A stretch of DNA of 64,000 bases from Palsa-504 sp963790065 (lineage in GTDB: Bacteria; Actinomycetota; Actinomycetes; Streptosporangiales; Streptosporangiaceae): NCBI GenBank assembly GCA_963790065.1, contig CAWBNK010000018.1, forward strand, positions 186,001 through 250,000. Reading direction: 5' to 3'. Of the stretch, positions 42,711-52,453 are shown piece by piece. The notes under the pieces were generated by a model. It saw nothing but the letters and a program-made list of their open reading frames with translations, was not told the DNA's origin and searched no databases. Each line of letters begins with the position of its first letter. Position 1 is the first letter of the stretch. Position numbers and translations under genes: made by a program.

Positions 42711-42734
42711 CCATGGACCGTTCGGCCCAAAAGA
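42711..42734 (+). repeat. 24-bp dispersed repeat, copy 3 (degenerate)
   Basis: 20 of 24 bases match copies 1 and 2, including the GGACCGTTCGGC core and AAAA. It begins 14 bases after the haemoglobin stop codon, similar to copy 2 after the MFS gene. Confidence 0.75.
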
Positions 42735-42747
42735 ATAAGACCCGGGG

Positions 42748-43296
42748 TCAGCCTGGCGCGGGGCCCGGCTGACGCCGGCCGGTGACGTCGTAGAGATGGT
42801 GCACCGGGTCGTGGGCGAAATACCTGGCGAAGGTCTCCACGGTGAAGCGGGCGCCGTCGCTGCGGTTGCCGGTCCGCTGCCACTGGTCGCCGGTCACGGC
42901 GGCGAAACTGGCCGCGATGGCCTGGGCGGCCTGCTGGAGGGCGGCGTCGACCTCGGTGGGATCCTGCTCCTGATAGCGGCCGGCCACGGCGGTCTCGTCC
43001 TGGTCCCAGTTCGGGAACAGCGGGTCGTCGGTGCTGAGCATCAATTCCAGCCGCTGGTCGAACAGCCGGAACACATCGCGGACATGACAGCCGTACTCGG
43101 CCGGCGACCACGTGCCCGGCGCGGGCCGGGTCCGCAGGTCGCCGGGCCCGGTCAGCACCCGGTGCCAGGACGCGGCATTGGCCAGGATCAGCTCCGGCAC
43201 CTGATCGACGGGGAAGCTGCTGGTGTCGAAGCCGCACTCGGGGCAGGGGCGCTGCAGCACCCAGGTCCAGTCCTTGGTGTCCGGCACGATCGTCAT
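42748..43296 (-). CDS. DinB family protein
   Basis: 182 residues. RPCPECGFDTSSFPVDQVPE at the N-terminus and the helix bundle segment WSPAEYGCHVRDVFRLFDQR, with a distal DPVHHLYDV, give the three His expected for a DinB metal site. The group is thought to include mycothiol- or bacillithiol-dependent transferases. Substrate unknown. A TAGCAT box lies six bases upstream of ATG 43296, so the transcript is probably leaderless. It is convergent with the haemoglobin gene. Confidence 0.82.
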   Translation of the reverse strand: MTIVPDTKDWTWVLQRPCPECGFDTSSFPVDQVPELILANAASWHRVLTGPGDLRTRPAPGTWSPAEYGCHVRDVFRLFDQRLELMLSTDDPLFPNWDQDETAVAGRYQEQDPTEVDAALQQAAQAIAASFAAVTGDQWQRTGNRSDGARFTVETFARYFAHDPVHHLYDVTGRRQPGPAPG

Positions 43297-43670
43297 GCCC
43301 GCATGCTACTGGCGCCGCCGGATCAGCCGCGGATACCGGGCTGAGGAGCCACTGGGGCGGTACCGAGTCGAATAAATCCGAATGTCCATTTCTGCTGGTA
43401 TTTGGGCTATACCGAACGGGCCGGCCGCACGCTGCGTTCCTCGGGAACACGTTGACCTCATATTGGTCCAAGTGCGAAACTCAGGTGTCTAATGCGCCTA
43501 GGCCTGAGCGGGCCCAGTGGCCGATAAGCCCCTGACCGCATGGCAGGAAGCGCTTCCACGTAGTCGAGCACGGTTGAGCGGCCGCTAGAACGGCCGGGGG
43601 GGACGGTACTTGTGCGACAGGGAAGTACCGCCTGCCCTGACACCGAAGCTGCTCATCGCTTAACCGAAAG
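43297..43670. other. Intergenic region with a LacI-like palindrome and an inverted repeat
   Basis: About 370 bases without a gene. Leaderless promoter box TAGCAT (43303-43308) serves the DinB gene. TTGACC at ~43450 may be part of a rightward promoter. GGAAGCGCTTCC and the GGTACTT/AAGTACC repeat (43605-43611, 43623-43629) lie between it and the Pro-rich protein gene. Confidence 0.6.
43546..43557. promoter_or_regulatory. Perfect 12-bp palindrome of LacI-operator type
   Basis: GGAAGCGCTTCC is a perfect palindrome with the central GCGC seen in CebR-, MalR- and XylR-type LacI operators. It lies ~115 bp upstream of the Pro-rich membrane protein gene. The regulator would not be the LacI protein at 31557, whose boxes have AACGTT. 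Confidence 0.5.
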
Positions 43671-44729
43671 ATGGTTCAGATGGGTGAAGGGTCATCCGGG
43701 TATGGTCCCGTGCCGCCGGACGATGACGATGACGTCGAGATAACGCACCCTTACTGGGGGCGCGACCAGGCCATGGGGTCCCAGCGCACGGAACCCACCG
43801 TGCCTTCGCGCCAGCCGCCGCCGTCGGATGCCGCGCCGCCGTGGGAGTCCACGTACGTGCCGCCGCGCCAGCCGGCGCCGGAGTCTGCCCCGCCGTGGGA
43901 GCCCACCTACGTGGCGCCGCGCCAGCCGCCGCCGGGCGGTTCGCAGCCGCCGCCGGGCGGTTCGCAGCCGCCGCCGACGTACATGCCGCCCCGCCAGCCG
44001 CCGCCGGGTGCCGTGTCGCACCAGCCGCCGACGTACATCGCCCCGCGCCAGCCTGGGACGGGCGGCGGGCCGTACGGCCAGTACCAGCCGCCGCCCCCGA
44101 CGTATGTCCAGCCTGCGCAGCCTCAGCAGTCCGCGTACGACATGCAGACTCAGCGATCGGCGGGCGGGCCGCCGCCGGTCGTCCCGCCGCCGATGGCTCC
44201 GCCGCCCCGTCCGCCGGGTCCCCCGCCGCCCGGGTCGGACATGGTCCGGTACGGTCCCGGAGTGCCCGAGAGCCAGGCCGGGGTGACGGCCGAGCAGGTC
44301 TGGCGCACGGGCCGCATGCCCGAGCCGGCCAAGCGCCCGCGCCGGCTGCGCCGGGTGGCCGGCACCGCTTTCACCGTGCTCCTGCTCGCGGCGGCCGCCG
44401 TGGTGCTGTTCCTGCGCTTCCATCACGCGCCGTTCCACACCAGCGGCGCGTCCATCACCAGCCAGACCAAGTCCGGGTGCGCGGTGAACGTGACCGGCAA
44501 GATCGACACCAACGGAGCGGCCGGGACCGTCACCTACGAGTGGGTGTTCCAGCCCCAGGCCGAGGCGCCCCAGCCGCAGAGCCAGACGGTCGTGTCGGGA
44601 GAGCACTCGGTGGTCGTGACCGTGGCGGTCGAGGGTCAGGGCCACGGCAGCGCGTCCCAGAAGGTGACCCTGCAGGTCCTCAGCCCCGACCCGGCGAGTG
44701 CCCCGACCGAAGTGACCATCAACTGCTGA
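43671..44729 (+). CDS. Pro-rich bitopic membrane protein linked to a Ser/Thr kinase
   Basis: 352 residues. Residues 1-220 are Pro/Gln/Tyr-rich with repeated motifs (TYVPPRQP, TYVAPRQP, TYMPPRQP, TYIAPRQP) and an acidic DDDDD start; a Pro-rich loop PPPMAPPPRPPGPPPPG follows. One helix (AGTAFTVLLLAAAAVVLFLR) leads to a ~100-residue external beta domain (CAVNVTGKIDTNGAAGTVTY, VVSGEHSVVVTVAVEGQG) ending in Cys. Two external Cys may form a disulfide. ATG 43680 is an alternative start. It is 75 bp upstream of the kinase gene, so it is a likely substrate or regulator. Confidence 0.72.
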   Translation: MVQMGEGSSGYGPVPPDDDDDVEITHPYWGRDQAMGSQRTEPTVPSRQPPPSDAAPPWESTYVPPRQPAPESAPPWEPTYVAPRQPPPGGSQPPPGGSQPPPTYMPPRQPPPGAVSHQPPTYIAPRQPGTGGGPYGQYQPPPPTYVQPAQPQQSAYDMQTQRSAGGPPPVVPPPMAPPPRPPGPPPPGSDMVRYGPGVPESQAGVTAEQVWRTGRMPEPAKRPRRLRRVAGTAFTVLLLAAAAVVLFLRFHHAPFHTSGASITSQTKSGCAVNVTGKIDTNGAAGTVTYEWVFQPQAEAPQPQSQTVVSGEHSVVVTVAVEGQGHGSASQKVTLQVLSPDPASAPTEVTINC

Positions 44730-44803
44730 CGTAGGACGGCGGCCAGACCGCCTGCTACAGAACGTAACGCCCCGGCCCCTAACGCGAAGGGAGCAGATCT
44801 GCT

Positions 44804-46114
44804 ATGGCCGAGTGGGATGTTCCCGGTTACACCGAGCTGAAGAAGCTGGGCGCGGGCGGGTTCGGTGATGTGGTGCTGGCCCGGCACGACGTGACGGGTA
44901 CCCGGGTGGCGATCAAGTACCTGAAGGCGGAACTGCTGTCGGACCCGGAGTTCGCTGAGTTGTTCCGCAGCGAGGCGGCGGTGCTTGGCTCGCTGGACGA
45001 CCCGAACGTGGTCCGGCTGTATGAGTACATCGAGTCACCCGAGGGCGCGGCTATCGTCATGGAGCTCGTCGACGGGGTCTCGCTGCGCCAGATCCTGGGC
45101 AACCAGGGCAAGACGACCGCCGAGGCGGCGCTGGTCGTGCTGCAGGGGTCGCTGCTCGGCCTGGCCGCGGCGCACCGGCGGGGCGTGGTGCACCGGGACT
45201 ACAAGCCGGAGAACGTGCTGGTCGACGGGGCGGGCGACAGCAAGCTGACGGACTTCGGCATCGCGGCCCGGGCCGGGGACCGGGCGATCCCGGCCGGCAC
45301 GCTGGTGTACGCGCCGCCGGAGCAGTTCGCCGGCGCGCCGGCCAGCCCGGCCACCGATGTGTACGCGGCTACCGCCACATTTTACGAGTGCCTGACCGGG
45401 CGGCCGCCGTTCGTCGGGAACACCGCCGAGATGCTGATGCGCCAGCATCAGGTCGAGCCGGTGCCGCTGGAGCCGGTGCCCGAGCCGCTGCGGCCCCTGG
45501 TCGAGGCGGGCATGGCCAAGGAACCCCAGCGGCGACCCACCGACGGCACCTCGTTCGTGGCCGCCCTCCAGGCGGCCGCGGTCGGAGAGTACGGCCCGGA
45601 CTGGGAGGAGCGCGGCCGGTCGCATCTGGGCGAGGCGGCACTGCTGCTGGCGGTGCTGTGGCCGTCCGGCGGCCCGCCCGCGGTCGACGGCTTCACGGTG
45701 GAACGGATCTCGCTGGGGCGGCGCACCAAGATGATCAAGGTCGCCTTCGTGGCCGCCGTGGTGATCGTGGTGGTGGCGGCCGGGACGGCGCTGGCCGCCA
45801 CCCGCCTGACCAAGGCCACCGTTCCCGTCCACCTCAGCCAGCCGGCCGCGGCGACGCAGCACGTCTCGCTCCAGGCGACCTCGACCTCGATATCGCCGTC
45901 GCCTTCACCGTCGCCGACGCCTTCGCCGACCACGGCGCCCGCGGTCACGCCGACGTTCGGGGCGCCGCCGACTACGCCCGCTACGTCGGCGAAGCCGACC
46001 AAGAAGCCCACGCCGACACCGACACCGACACCGACGTCTGCAGCACCGTCGACCTCACCGCCGTTTTCGCCTAGCTATCCGCCTACCACATCGCCGCCGC
46101 CGCGGCAGGGCTAG
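44804..46114 (+). CDS. Transmembrane serine/threonine protein kinase
   Basis: 436 residues. The kinase domain (1-~265) has GAGGFGDVVLA (P-loop), VAIKYLK (Lys), HRDYKPENVLVDG (catalytic loop), LTDFGIA (Mg) and VYAPPEQ (APE-equivalent). A helix (VAFVAAVVIVVVAAGTALAA) is followed by a ~110-residue Ser/Pro/Thr-rich external tail with KPTPTPTPTP repeats. PASTA domains are absent, so it is not a PknB orthologue; a ligand-sensing role is unclear. AAGGGAG precedes ATG 44804. Confidence 0.92.
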   Translation: MAEWDVPGYTELKKLGAGGFGDVVLARHDVTGTRVAIKYLKAELLSDPEFAELFRSEAAVLGSLDDPNVVRLYEYIESPEGAAIVMELVDGVSLRQILGNQGKTTAEAALVVLQGSLLGLAAAHRRGVVHRDYKPENVLVDGAGDSKLTDFGIAARAGDRAIPAGTLVYAPPEQFAGAPASPATDVYAATATFYECLTGRPPFVGNTAEMLMRQHQVEPVPLEPVPEPLRPLVEAGMAKEPQRRPTDGTSFVAALQAAAVGEYGPDWEERGRSHLGEAALLLAVLWPSGGPPAVDGFTVERISLGRRTKMIKVAFVAAVVIVVVAAGTALAATRLTKATVPVHLSQPAAATQHVSLQATSTSISPSPSPSPTPSPTTAPAVTPTFGAPPTTPATSAKPTKKPTPTPTPTPTSAAPSTSPPFSPSYPPTTSPPPRQG

Positions 46115-46169
46115 CCGTCATGCGGCGAGGGGCGCGGTCATGGCCGCGCCCCTCGTGCCGTGACCGCGT

Positions 46170-46538
46170 TCAGGCGGCCGGGGTGAGGATCTCCATCAGG
46201 TGGCCGTCCGGGTCGCGGAAGTAGGTGCCCCGGCGGCCGTTACTGCGGTAGATCTGGCCAGCCTGCTGGCAGGCGGGGTCGGCGAAGTAGGTGACGCCGC
46301 CCTGCTTGATGCGCCCGAAGATGACGTCGAACTCCTCCTCGGTGACCTCGAACGCGTAGTGGTGCGACTCGAAGGCCTCCTGCTTGAGGTAGTCCAGGGT
46401 GACCCGGTTGGCCAGCGTGATCGGCGTGAACCGCGCGATCGGCGGGTCGATAGGCAGGTCCAGCAGGCCGGCCAGGAACTGCGCCGATACCTTCGGGTCG
46501 CGGGCGGGGACGATGGTGTGGTTCAGCTGGATGGTCAT
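46170..46538 (-). CDS. VOC (glyoxalase/bleomycin-resistance) family protein
   Basis: 122 residues with the paired beta-alpha-beta-beta-beta modules: LNHTIVPARDPKVSAQFLAG, YFADPACQQAGQIYR, GTYFRDPDGHLMEIL. His and Glu metal ligands (LNHT; HLMEI) are plausible. ATG 46538 has AGGAGT seven bases upstream. It could be a dioxygenase or resistance protein; the neighbours do not tell which. Confidence 0.82.
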   Translation of the reverse strand: MTIQLNHTIVPARDPKVSAQFLAGLLDLPIDPPIARFTPITLANRVTLDYLKQEAFESHHYAFEVTEEEFDVIFGRIKQGGVTYFADPACQQAGQIYRSNGRRGTYFRDPDGHLMEILTPAA

Positions 46539-46553
46539 CGTGACTCCTGGTGA

Positions 46554-46618
46554 GGTTTACCGGCTTGGGGTTGGCCGGCTGGAGGGTTTGCAGGCGTGAT
46601 TTACCCGGCTGGGGTTCA
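46554..46618. repeat. Degenerate repeats at the stop codon of the ABC-2 permease gene
   Basis: Three loosely related units (TTACCGGCTTGGGGTT, GGCCGGCTGGAGGGTT, TTACCCGGCTGGGGTTC) precede and include the permease stop. They resemble the tandem duplications at other gene ends but are more decayed. Confidence 0.5.
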
Positions 46619-47422
46619 GCGGCCCATCCGGGCGTAGGTGCGGGCGGAGACGAGGGTGAAGGCCAGCAGGATCCCGGCGGTCCAGGCCAGCGAGATCAGG
46701 ACGTCGTGCGCGGCCGGGCCGCCCAGGATCAGGGCCCGTTCGGCGGTGACCAGGGCGTTAACCGGCTGGTGAGCGCCGATGGCCTGCAGCCAGCCGGGCA
46801 TGGACGACAGCGGCACGAAGGCGCAGGAGGTGAAGACGAGCAGGAACATGACAGGCACTCCCGCCGCCTGGGCCGCCTCCGGATCGCTGACGCGCAGGCC
46901 CAGGGCGGCAAAGCCCCAGGACACCGCGTACGCGAAGGCGACCACCAGGCCGAGGGCGGCCAGCAGCGCGCCCGCGCCGTGGCTGCTGCGGAACCCGACC
47001 GCGAAGCCGACGCCGATCATGACGGCGACGACGACCAGGTTGCGGGCCAGGTCGGCTAGCGTCCGGCCGCCCAGCACCGCGATCCGGGCCATGGGCAAGG
47101 TCCGGAAGCGGACCAGCAGGCCGGAGCGGAGGTCGGCGGACAGGCCCACCGCGGTGCCGATCGCGCCGAAGCACACGGACTGCGCGAAGATGCCGGGCAT
47201 CAGGTAATCAACGTAATCCACGCCTGGCACGTGGATCGCGCCGCCGAACGCGTAGCGGAACAGCAGCACGAAGATCACGGGCTGGACGGTGGCGAAGATC
47301 AGCGCCTGCGGGGTGCGGAACAACGTCCGGAGATTGCGCCCGGCGACGTCGGCGGTGTCCGCGAACGCCGCCGTGACCCGGCCCGTGAGGGACGGGCGCG
47401 CCGGGAGGGTGATCGTGCTCAT
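46616..47422 (-). CDS. ABC-2 type permease (DrrB-like)
   Basis: 268 residues with six helices. The N-terminus TADVAGRNLRTLFRTPQALI, FATVQPVIFVLLFRYAFGGA, the DYVDYLMPGIFAQSV segment and the C-terminal FVPLSSMPGWLQAIGAHQPV are typical of daunorubicin-resistance-type permeases. The start overlaps the ATPase stop as ATGA. A frame that continues upstream to 48208 is antisense to nothing but overlaps the ATPase gene and is not used. It probably exports a hydrophobic drug or lipid with the ATPase. Confidence 0.9.
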   Translation of the reverse strand: MSTITLPARPSLTGRVTAAFADTADVAGRNLRTLFRTPQALIFATVQPVIFVLLFRYAFGGAIHVPGVDYVDYLMPGIFAQSVCFGAIGTAVGLSADLRSGLLVRFRTLPMARIAVLGGRTLADLARNLVVVAVMIGVGFAVGFRSSHGAGALLAALGLVVAFAYAVSWGFAALGLRVSDPEAAQAAGVPVMFLLVFTSCAFVPLSSMPGWLQAIGAHQPVNALVTAERALILGGPAAHDVLISLAWTAGILLAFTLVSARTYARMGR

Positions 47423-48399
47423 GAGATCATGGCTCCTTCGGTTACGGTCCTGGCTACTTGGGTCGCGGTCTTGGCTCCCTGGGTCAGGGTGAGGAACACG
47501 TCGTCCAGGGTGGGTTCGTGCACGGCGACCGAGACCGGGTCGGGTGCACGTGCGGCCAGGGCCCGCAGGACCCCGGTGACGGCGCCGGATCCGCAGGCCG
47601 AACGGACCTGGATCTGCGAGCCGTCCTGTTCGGGCCGGTACCCGTCCGCGGCCAGCACCCGGGCAGCGGTTTCTGCTCCGTCCCTGGTGCCGAAACCCAG
47701 GGTGAACACGACCGTGCCGAACCTGGACTTGAGCTGGGCGGGAGTGCCGACATCGGCCACCCGGCCGGCTTCGATGATCACCACCTGGTCGGCTAGGGCG
47801 TCGGCCTCGTCGAGGTACTGCGTGGTCAGCAGCACGGTAGTGCCGGACCGGACCAGGGCGCGGACCGACTCCCACAGCCCGAGGCGGCTCTCCGGGTCGA
47901 GCCCCGTGGTCGGCTCGTCCAGGAACAGCACCGGCGGGTGGTGCAGCAGCGCGGCGGCCACGTCGAGCCGCCGCCGCATCCCGCCCGAGTAGGTGCGCGC
48001 CAGCCGGCTGGCCGCCGTGGTCAGCCCGAAGCTGTCCAGCAGTTCGTCGGCGCGGGCCCGGGCCTGCTTGCGGCCCACCCGGGACAGCCGCCCGATCAGG
48101 GTGAGGTTCTCCCGTCCGGTCAGGTTGGGGTCCACGGCCGCGAACTGGCCTGCGAAGCCGATCAAGCCGCGGACCGCGGCCGCGTCGGCCACCACGTCCA
48201 GGCCGCACACGGTGGCACGTCCGGCATCGGGCCGCAGTGATGTGGACAAGATCGAAACGGCCGTGGTCTTGCCTGATCCGTTCGGTCCTAGCACGCCGAG
48301 CAGGGAGCCCTGCGGCACCTGGAAGCTCAGCCCATCCAGGGCCGTGACCTGCCCAAAGGCCTTCCTTAGGCCATCGGCCTCGATAGCGGGAGCGTTCAT
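47419..48399 (-). CDS. ABC transporter ATP-binding protein (DrrA-like)
   Basis: 326 residues. Walker A GPNGSGKTT, signature YSGGMRRRLDVAAAL, Walker B VLFLDEPTTGLDPESR and the H-loop LLTTQYLDEADAL are present, with a C-terminal extension VAVHEPTLDDVFLTLTQ as in DrrA. GGAAGGA precedes ATG 48399. It is divergent from the MarR gene and shares its operator region, so the pump is presumably induced by the drug that binds MarR. Confidence 0.93.
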   Translation of the reverse strand: MNAPAIEADGLRKAFGQVTALDGLSFQVPQGSLLGVLGPNGSGKTTAVSILSTSLRPDAGRATVCGLDVVADAAAVRGLIGFAGQFAAVDPNLTGRENLTLIGRLSRVGRKQARARADELLDSFGLTTAASRLARTYSGGMRRRLDVAAALLHHPPVLFLDEPTTGLDPESRLGLWESVRALVRSGTTVLLTTQYLDEADALADQVVIIEAGRVADVGTPAQLKSRFGTVVFTLGFGTRDGAETAARVLAADGYRPEQDGSQIQVRSACGSGAVTGVLRALAARAPDPVSVAVHEPTLDDVFLTLTQGAKTATQVARTVTEGAMIS

Positions 48400-48457
48400 C
48401 GCGCTGTCCTTCCCATCCCGTCCTGCAGGCCGTTCAAGCCGGCCCGATTCCCCTAGA

Positions 48458-48469
48458 TTAGATATCTAA
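48458..48469. promoter_or_regulatory. Palindromic MarR operator candidate
   Basis: TTAGATATCTAA is a perfect 12-bp palindrome between the divergent DrrA-like and MarR genes, with related half-sites GATTAGATG and TGCTTAG immediately beside it (48471-48491). It overlaps the expected promoter area of both genes. Confidence 0.65.
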
Positions 48470-48508
48470 GGATTAGATGTCAAATGCTTAGAGACCTACG
48501 TTCTGTGC

Positions 48509-48514
48509 TAGGCT
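48509..48514 (+). promoter_or_regulatory. Leaderless-type -10 box for the MarR gene
   Basis: TAGGCT is followed by six bases and then ATG at 48521; no ribosome site. It lies 40 bp from the palindromic operator. Confidence 0.5.
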
Positions 48515-48520
48515 GATGGC

Positions 48521-49006
48521 ATGTCACGACCGTTCCGCCTGCCGATCGGCCTGCGGCTCAGCCAGACGGCCCGCACCGTCAGCCGCGCGTTCGATGAGGT
48601 CCTGGAGGAGGCGGGCGGCACGCTGCCGGTCTGGCTGATCCTGCTCAACCTGAAGATCCAAAAGCCGGCTAATCAGCGGGAGCTAGCCGAGGCGGTGGGG
48701 GTTCGCGAGGCCACGCTGACGCACCACCTCAACGCCATGGACGCCCGCGGCCTGATCACCCGCACCCGGGACAGCGCCAACCGCCGGATCCACGTGGTCA
48801 AGCTGACCGAGGCGGGCGAGGCCCTGTTCGTCCAGATGCAACAGGCCGCCCTCGCCTTCGACACCAGGCTCCGGGGTGGGCTGACCGAGGCGGACCTGGA
48901 CACCCTGGACAGCCTGCTCGGCCAGCTAGCCGCGAACGTGGACGGACCCGACCGGGAGGACGCGCCCTGGGCGGGCCTGGCCGAGCCGCGCAAGAACCTC
49001 GGCTAA
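48521..49006 (+). CDS. MarR family transcriptional regulator
   Basis: 161 residues. The winged helix is PANQRELAEAVGVREATLTH, HLNAMDARGLITR, then TRDSANRRIHVVKLTEAGEA (wing with the conserved D.NRR). The family dimerises through its N- and C-terminal helices and releases DNA on binding aromatic drugs. The divergent DrrAB pair is the probable target. It is convergent with ettA. Confidence 0.92.
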   Translation: MSRPFRLPIGLRLSQTARTVSRAFDEVLEEAGGTLPVWLILLNLKIQKPANQRELAEAVGVREATLTHHLNAMDARGLITRTRDSANRRIHVVKLTEAGEALFVQMQQAALAFDTRLRGGLTEADLDTLDSLLGQLAANVDGPDREDAPWAGLAEPRKNLG

Positions 49007-49061
49007 CGCGACCGCTGACTGCAGCGGCCATCCCGGCGGTGGGCGGAAAAGCGCCGGTCGG

Positions 49062-50726
<1,665 letters not shown>

Positions 50727-50736
50727 GCCAGCAAGC

Positions 50737-52083
50737 CTACGGGCATGCGTCCGTTGCCGCGTCACCCTGTTTATCCGGCTGAGCGGGCGGCAGTTCCTGG
50801 GCCGCCGCGTACAGACGCACCAGGTTCCGGCCGTCGTCCTTGGCCCGGTACAGCGCCAGGTCGGCCGCGGCGAGCAGCTCGAACAGGTCGCTGCCGTGCT
50901 GGCCGAGTACCGCCACGCCGATCGAGACCGTGACGCTGATGCTCGCCTCGGCGGCGGCCACGCTCAGCAGGCCCGCGCTGCTGCGCAGCCGCTCGGCGAT
51001 CCGGCAGGCGCCGTCGGCGTCGGTGCGCGGCAGCAGGACGGTGAACTCCTCCCCGCCGAACCGGCCCACCACGTCCGACTCGCGCACCTGCTGCCGCAGC
51101 TCGGTGGCCAGGGCGCGCAGGACGTCGTCCCCGATGAGGTGGCCGTGGCTGTCGTTGACGCGCTTGAAGTGATCGACATCCACCAGCAGCAGGGCCAGCG
51201 GTGCGCCCGCGGCCTGGGCCCGGGCCACCGCGGCGTCGGCCTCGCGCTGCCAGGCGGTGGCGTTCAGCAACCCGGTCTTCGGGTCGGTGCGAGCCGCCGC
51301 CGCCAGCTGCTGGTGCATCAGGCTGCGCTGCAGCAGGATGACCGGCGGGAGGGCCACCAGGAGCAGCACGAAGCTCAGGGCGCAGGTGACCGCGACCAGG
51401 ATGCCGATGCAGGTCTCGGTCAGGTCGAGCAGCAGGCTCTCCCGGTCCCAGAGCAGCTTTCTGAGCGGTGTATCAGGCTCGGCCAGGTGCGCGGCGACCG
51501 CGATGATGCCGGTGTTGAGCACGGCGAACAGGACCGCGCAGCCGATCGCGGTCAGTACCACGGCCGGCCGGGTCAGCCAGGTGTGCGAGCCGTTCAGGCT
51601 GACCCGTATCGCGTCGGGCACGGCCAGGTGGAAGGTGGCCGAGGCGGCCGCGCCGGCCAGCCCGAGCGCGGCCGAGCTGAACACCCGGCGGTAGAGCGGT
51701 ATCCGCCGAGCTCGCAGGTACAGCACCAGCCCTATGACGCAGGGCGCGAGCAGGGCGTACACCGGCGGCAGCAGCAGCGCGATCGGCAGCCACCACGCCG
51801 ACAGCAGGTCCCGCGACACGCCTGACGGCTGGCCGAGCCGCCGGATGGCCTCGATGCAGATCACCGCGGCGGCCAGCAGCGCGGCGAACAGGGCCGCGTT
51901 GTCCATGCGGAGCGGAGTACGGGCGAGTTCCCAGCCGATCAGGGCCAGGTCGCAGGCGAGCACGGCCAGCACGTACACAATCAGTGACATGGGCATGCTG
52001 AGCAGGGGCCAGCACCATGGCCACCTGATCAGACGCCTCAGCCCCCGCTGGCGCCGCCCGATCGCCTCTTGAACTGCTGACAT
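50737..52083 (-). CDS. Membrane diguanylate cyclase (GGDEF domain)
   Basis: About 448 residues. Nine or so hydrophobic helices (for example SLIVYVLAVLACDLALIGWE and SFVLLLVALPPVILLQ) precede a GGDEF domain (residues ~275-430). The active site GGEEF, the DVDHFKRVNDSHGHLIGDDV metal/GTP motif and an inhibitory RxxD site (RESD, five residues before GGEEF) are intact, so it should make c-di-GMP under feedback control. ATG 52083 has GGAGG very close; GTG 52110 is an alternative. It is followed by ettA after 10 bp, suggesting an operon. Confidence 0.88.
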   Translation of the reverse strand: MSAVQEAIGRRQRGLRRLIRWPWCWPLLSMPMSLIVYVLAVLACDLALIGWELARTPLRMDNAALFAALLAAAVICIEAIRRLGQPSGVSRDLLSAWWLPIALLLPPVYALLAPCVIGLVLYLRARRIPLYRRVFSSAALGLAGAAASATFHLAVPDAIRVSLNGSHTWLTRPAVVLTAIGCAVLFAVLNTGIIAVAAHLAEPDTPLRKLLWDRESLLLDLTETCIGILVAVTCALSFVLLLVALPPVILLQRSLMHQQLAAAARTDPKTGLLNATAWQREADAAVARAQAAGAPLALLLVDVDHFKRVNDSHGHLIGDDVLRALATELRQQVRESDVVGRFGGEEFTVLLPRTDADGACRIAERLRSSAGLLSVAAAEASISVTVSIGVAVLGQHGSDLFELLAAADLALYRAKDDGRNLVRLYAAAQELPPAQPDKQGDAATDACP

Positions 52084-52453
52084 GCCTCCGCCAATCGTGA
52101 GCCAGGCCACCGCGAACCCGAGATCTGAGGTCCGGCCATCACGTTAGGTAACATTATAGATGCGGGGAGTACCGACGCGGCGGCAAACGGGTATGTTGAC
52201 TGACGCGGCTGCGGCCGCGGTTTTCACGCAGATGGTTTGGCCTGCTTCGCGTCCTGCGGCGGGATTTCAGGCGCCCGCGCGGGAGGATTCGGGAGTCCTC
52301 AGGGACTGCGGAGCAGACACACCCGTAGCGTTACGGAGGGTACTGCCGGTGCCGCGGGAGCGGCTACGCTACGATGCCAGACGTAACCGCTCCGTTCGGC
52401 ACCCCGACCTGAGGAGAGTGGACCCGGTGCGAGGCGTTATCTGGACCTAGCAC
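52084..52453. other. Intergenic region between the cyclase and SSB genes
   Basis: About 370 bases. A+T-rich DNA near 52140-52160 may hold the cyclase promoter. A seven-codon frame (52427-52450, MRGVIWT) follows GAGGAGAG at a good distance and ends three bases before the SSB stop region. No longer gene is supported; the 97-codon frame at 52160 lacks recognisable features. Confidence 0.55.

Noticed and set aside
47423..48208. Upstream extension of the ABC-2 permease frame to 48208
   Set aside because: It lies in another frame of the ATPase gene; ATG 47422 overlapping the ATPase stop is the natural start.
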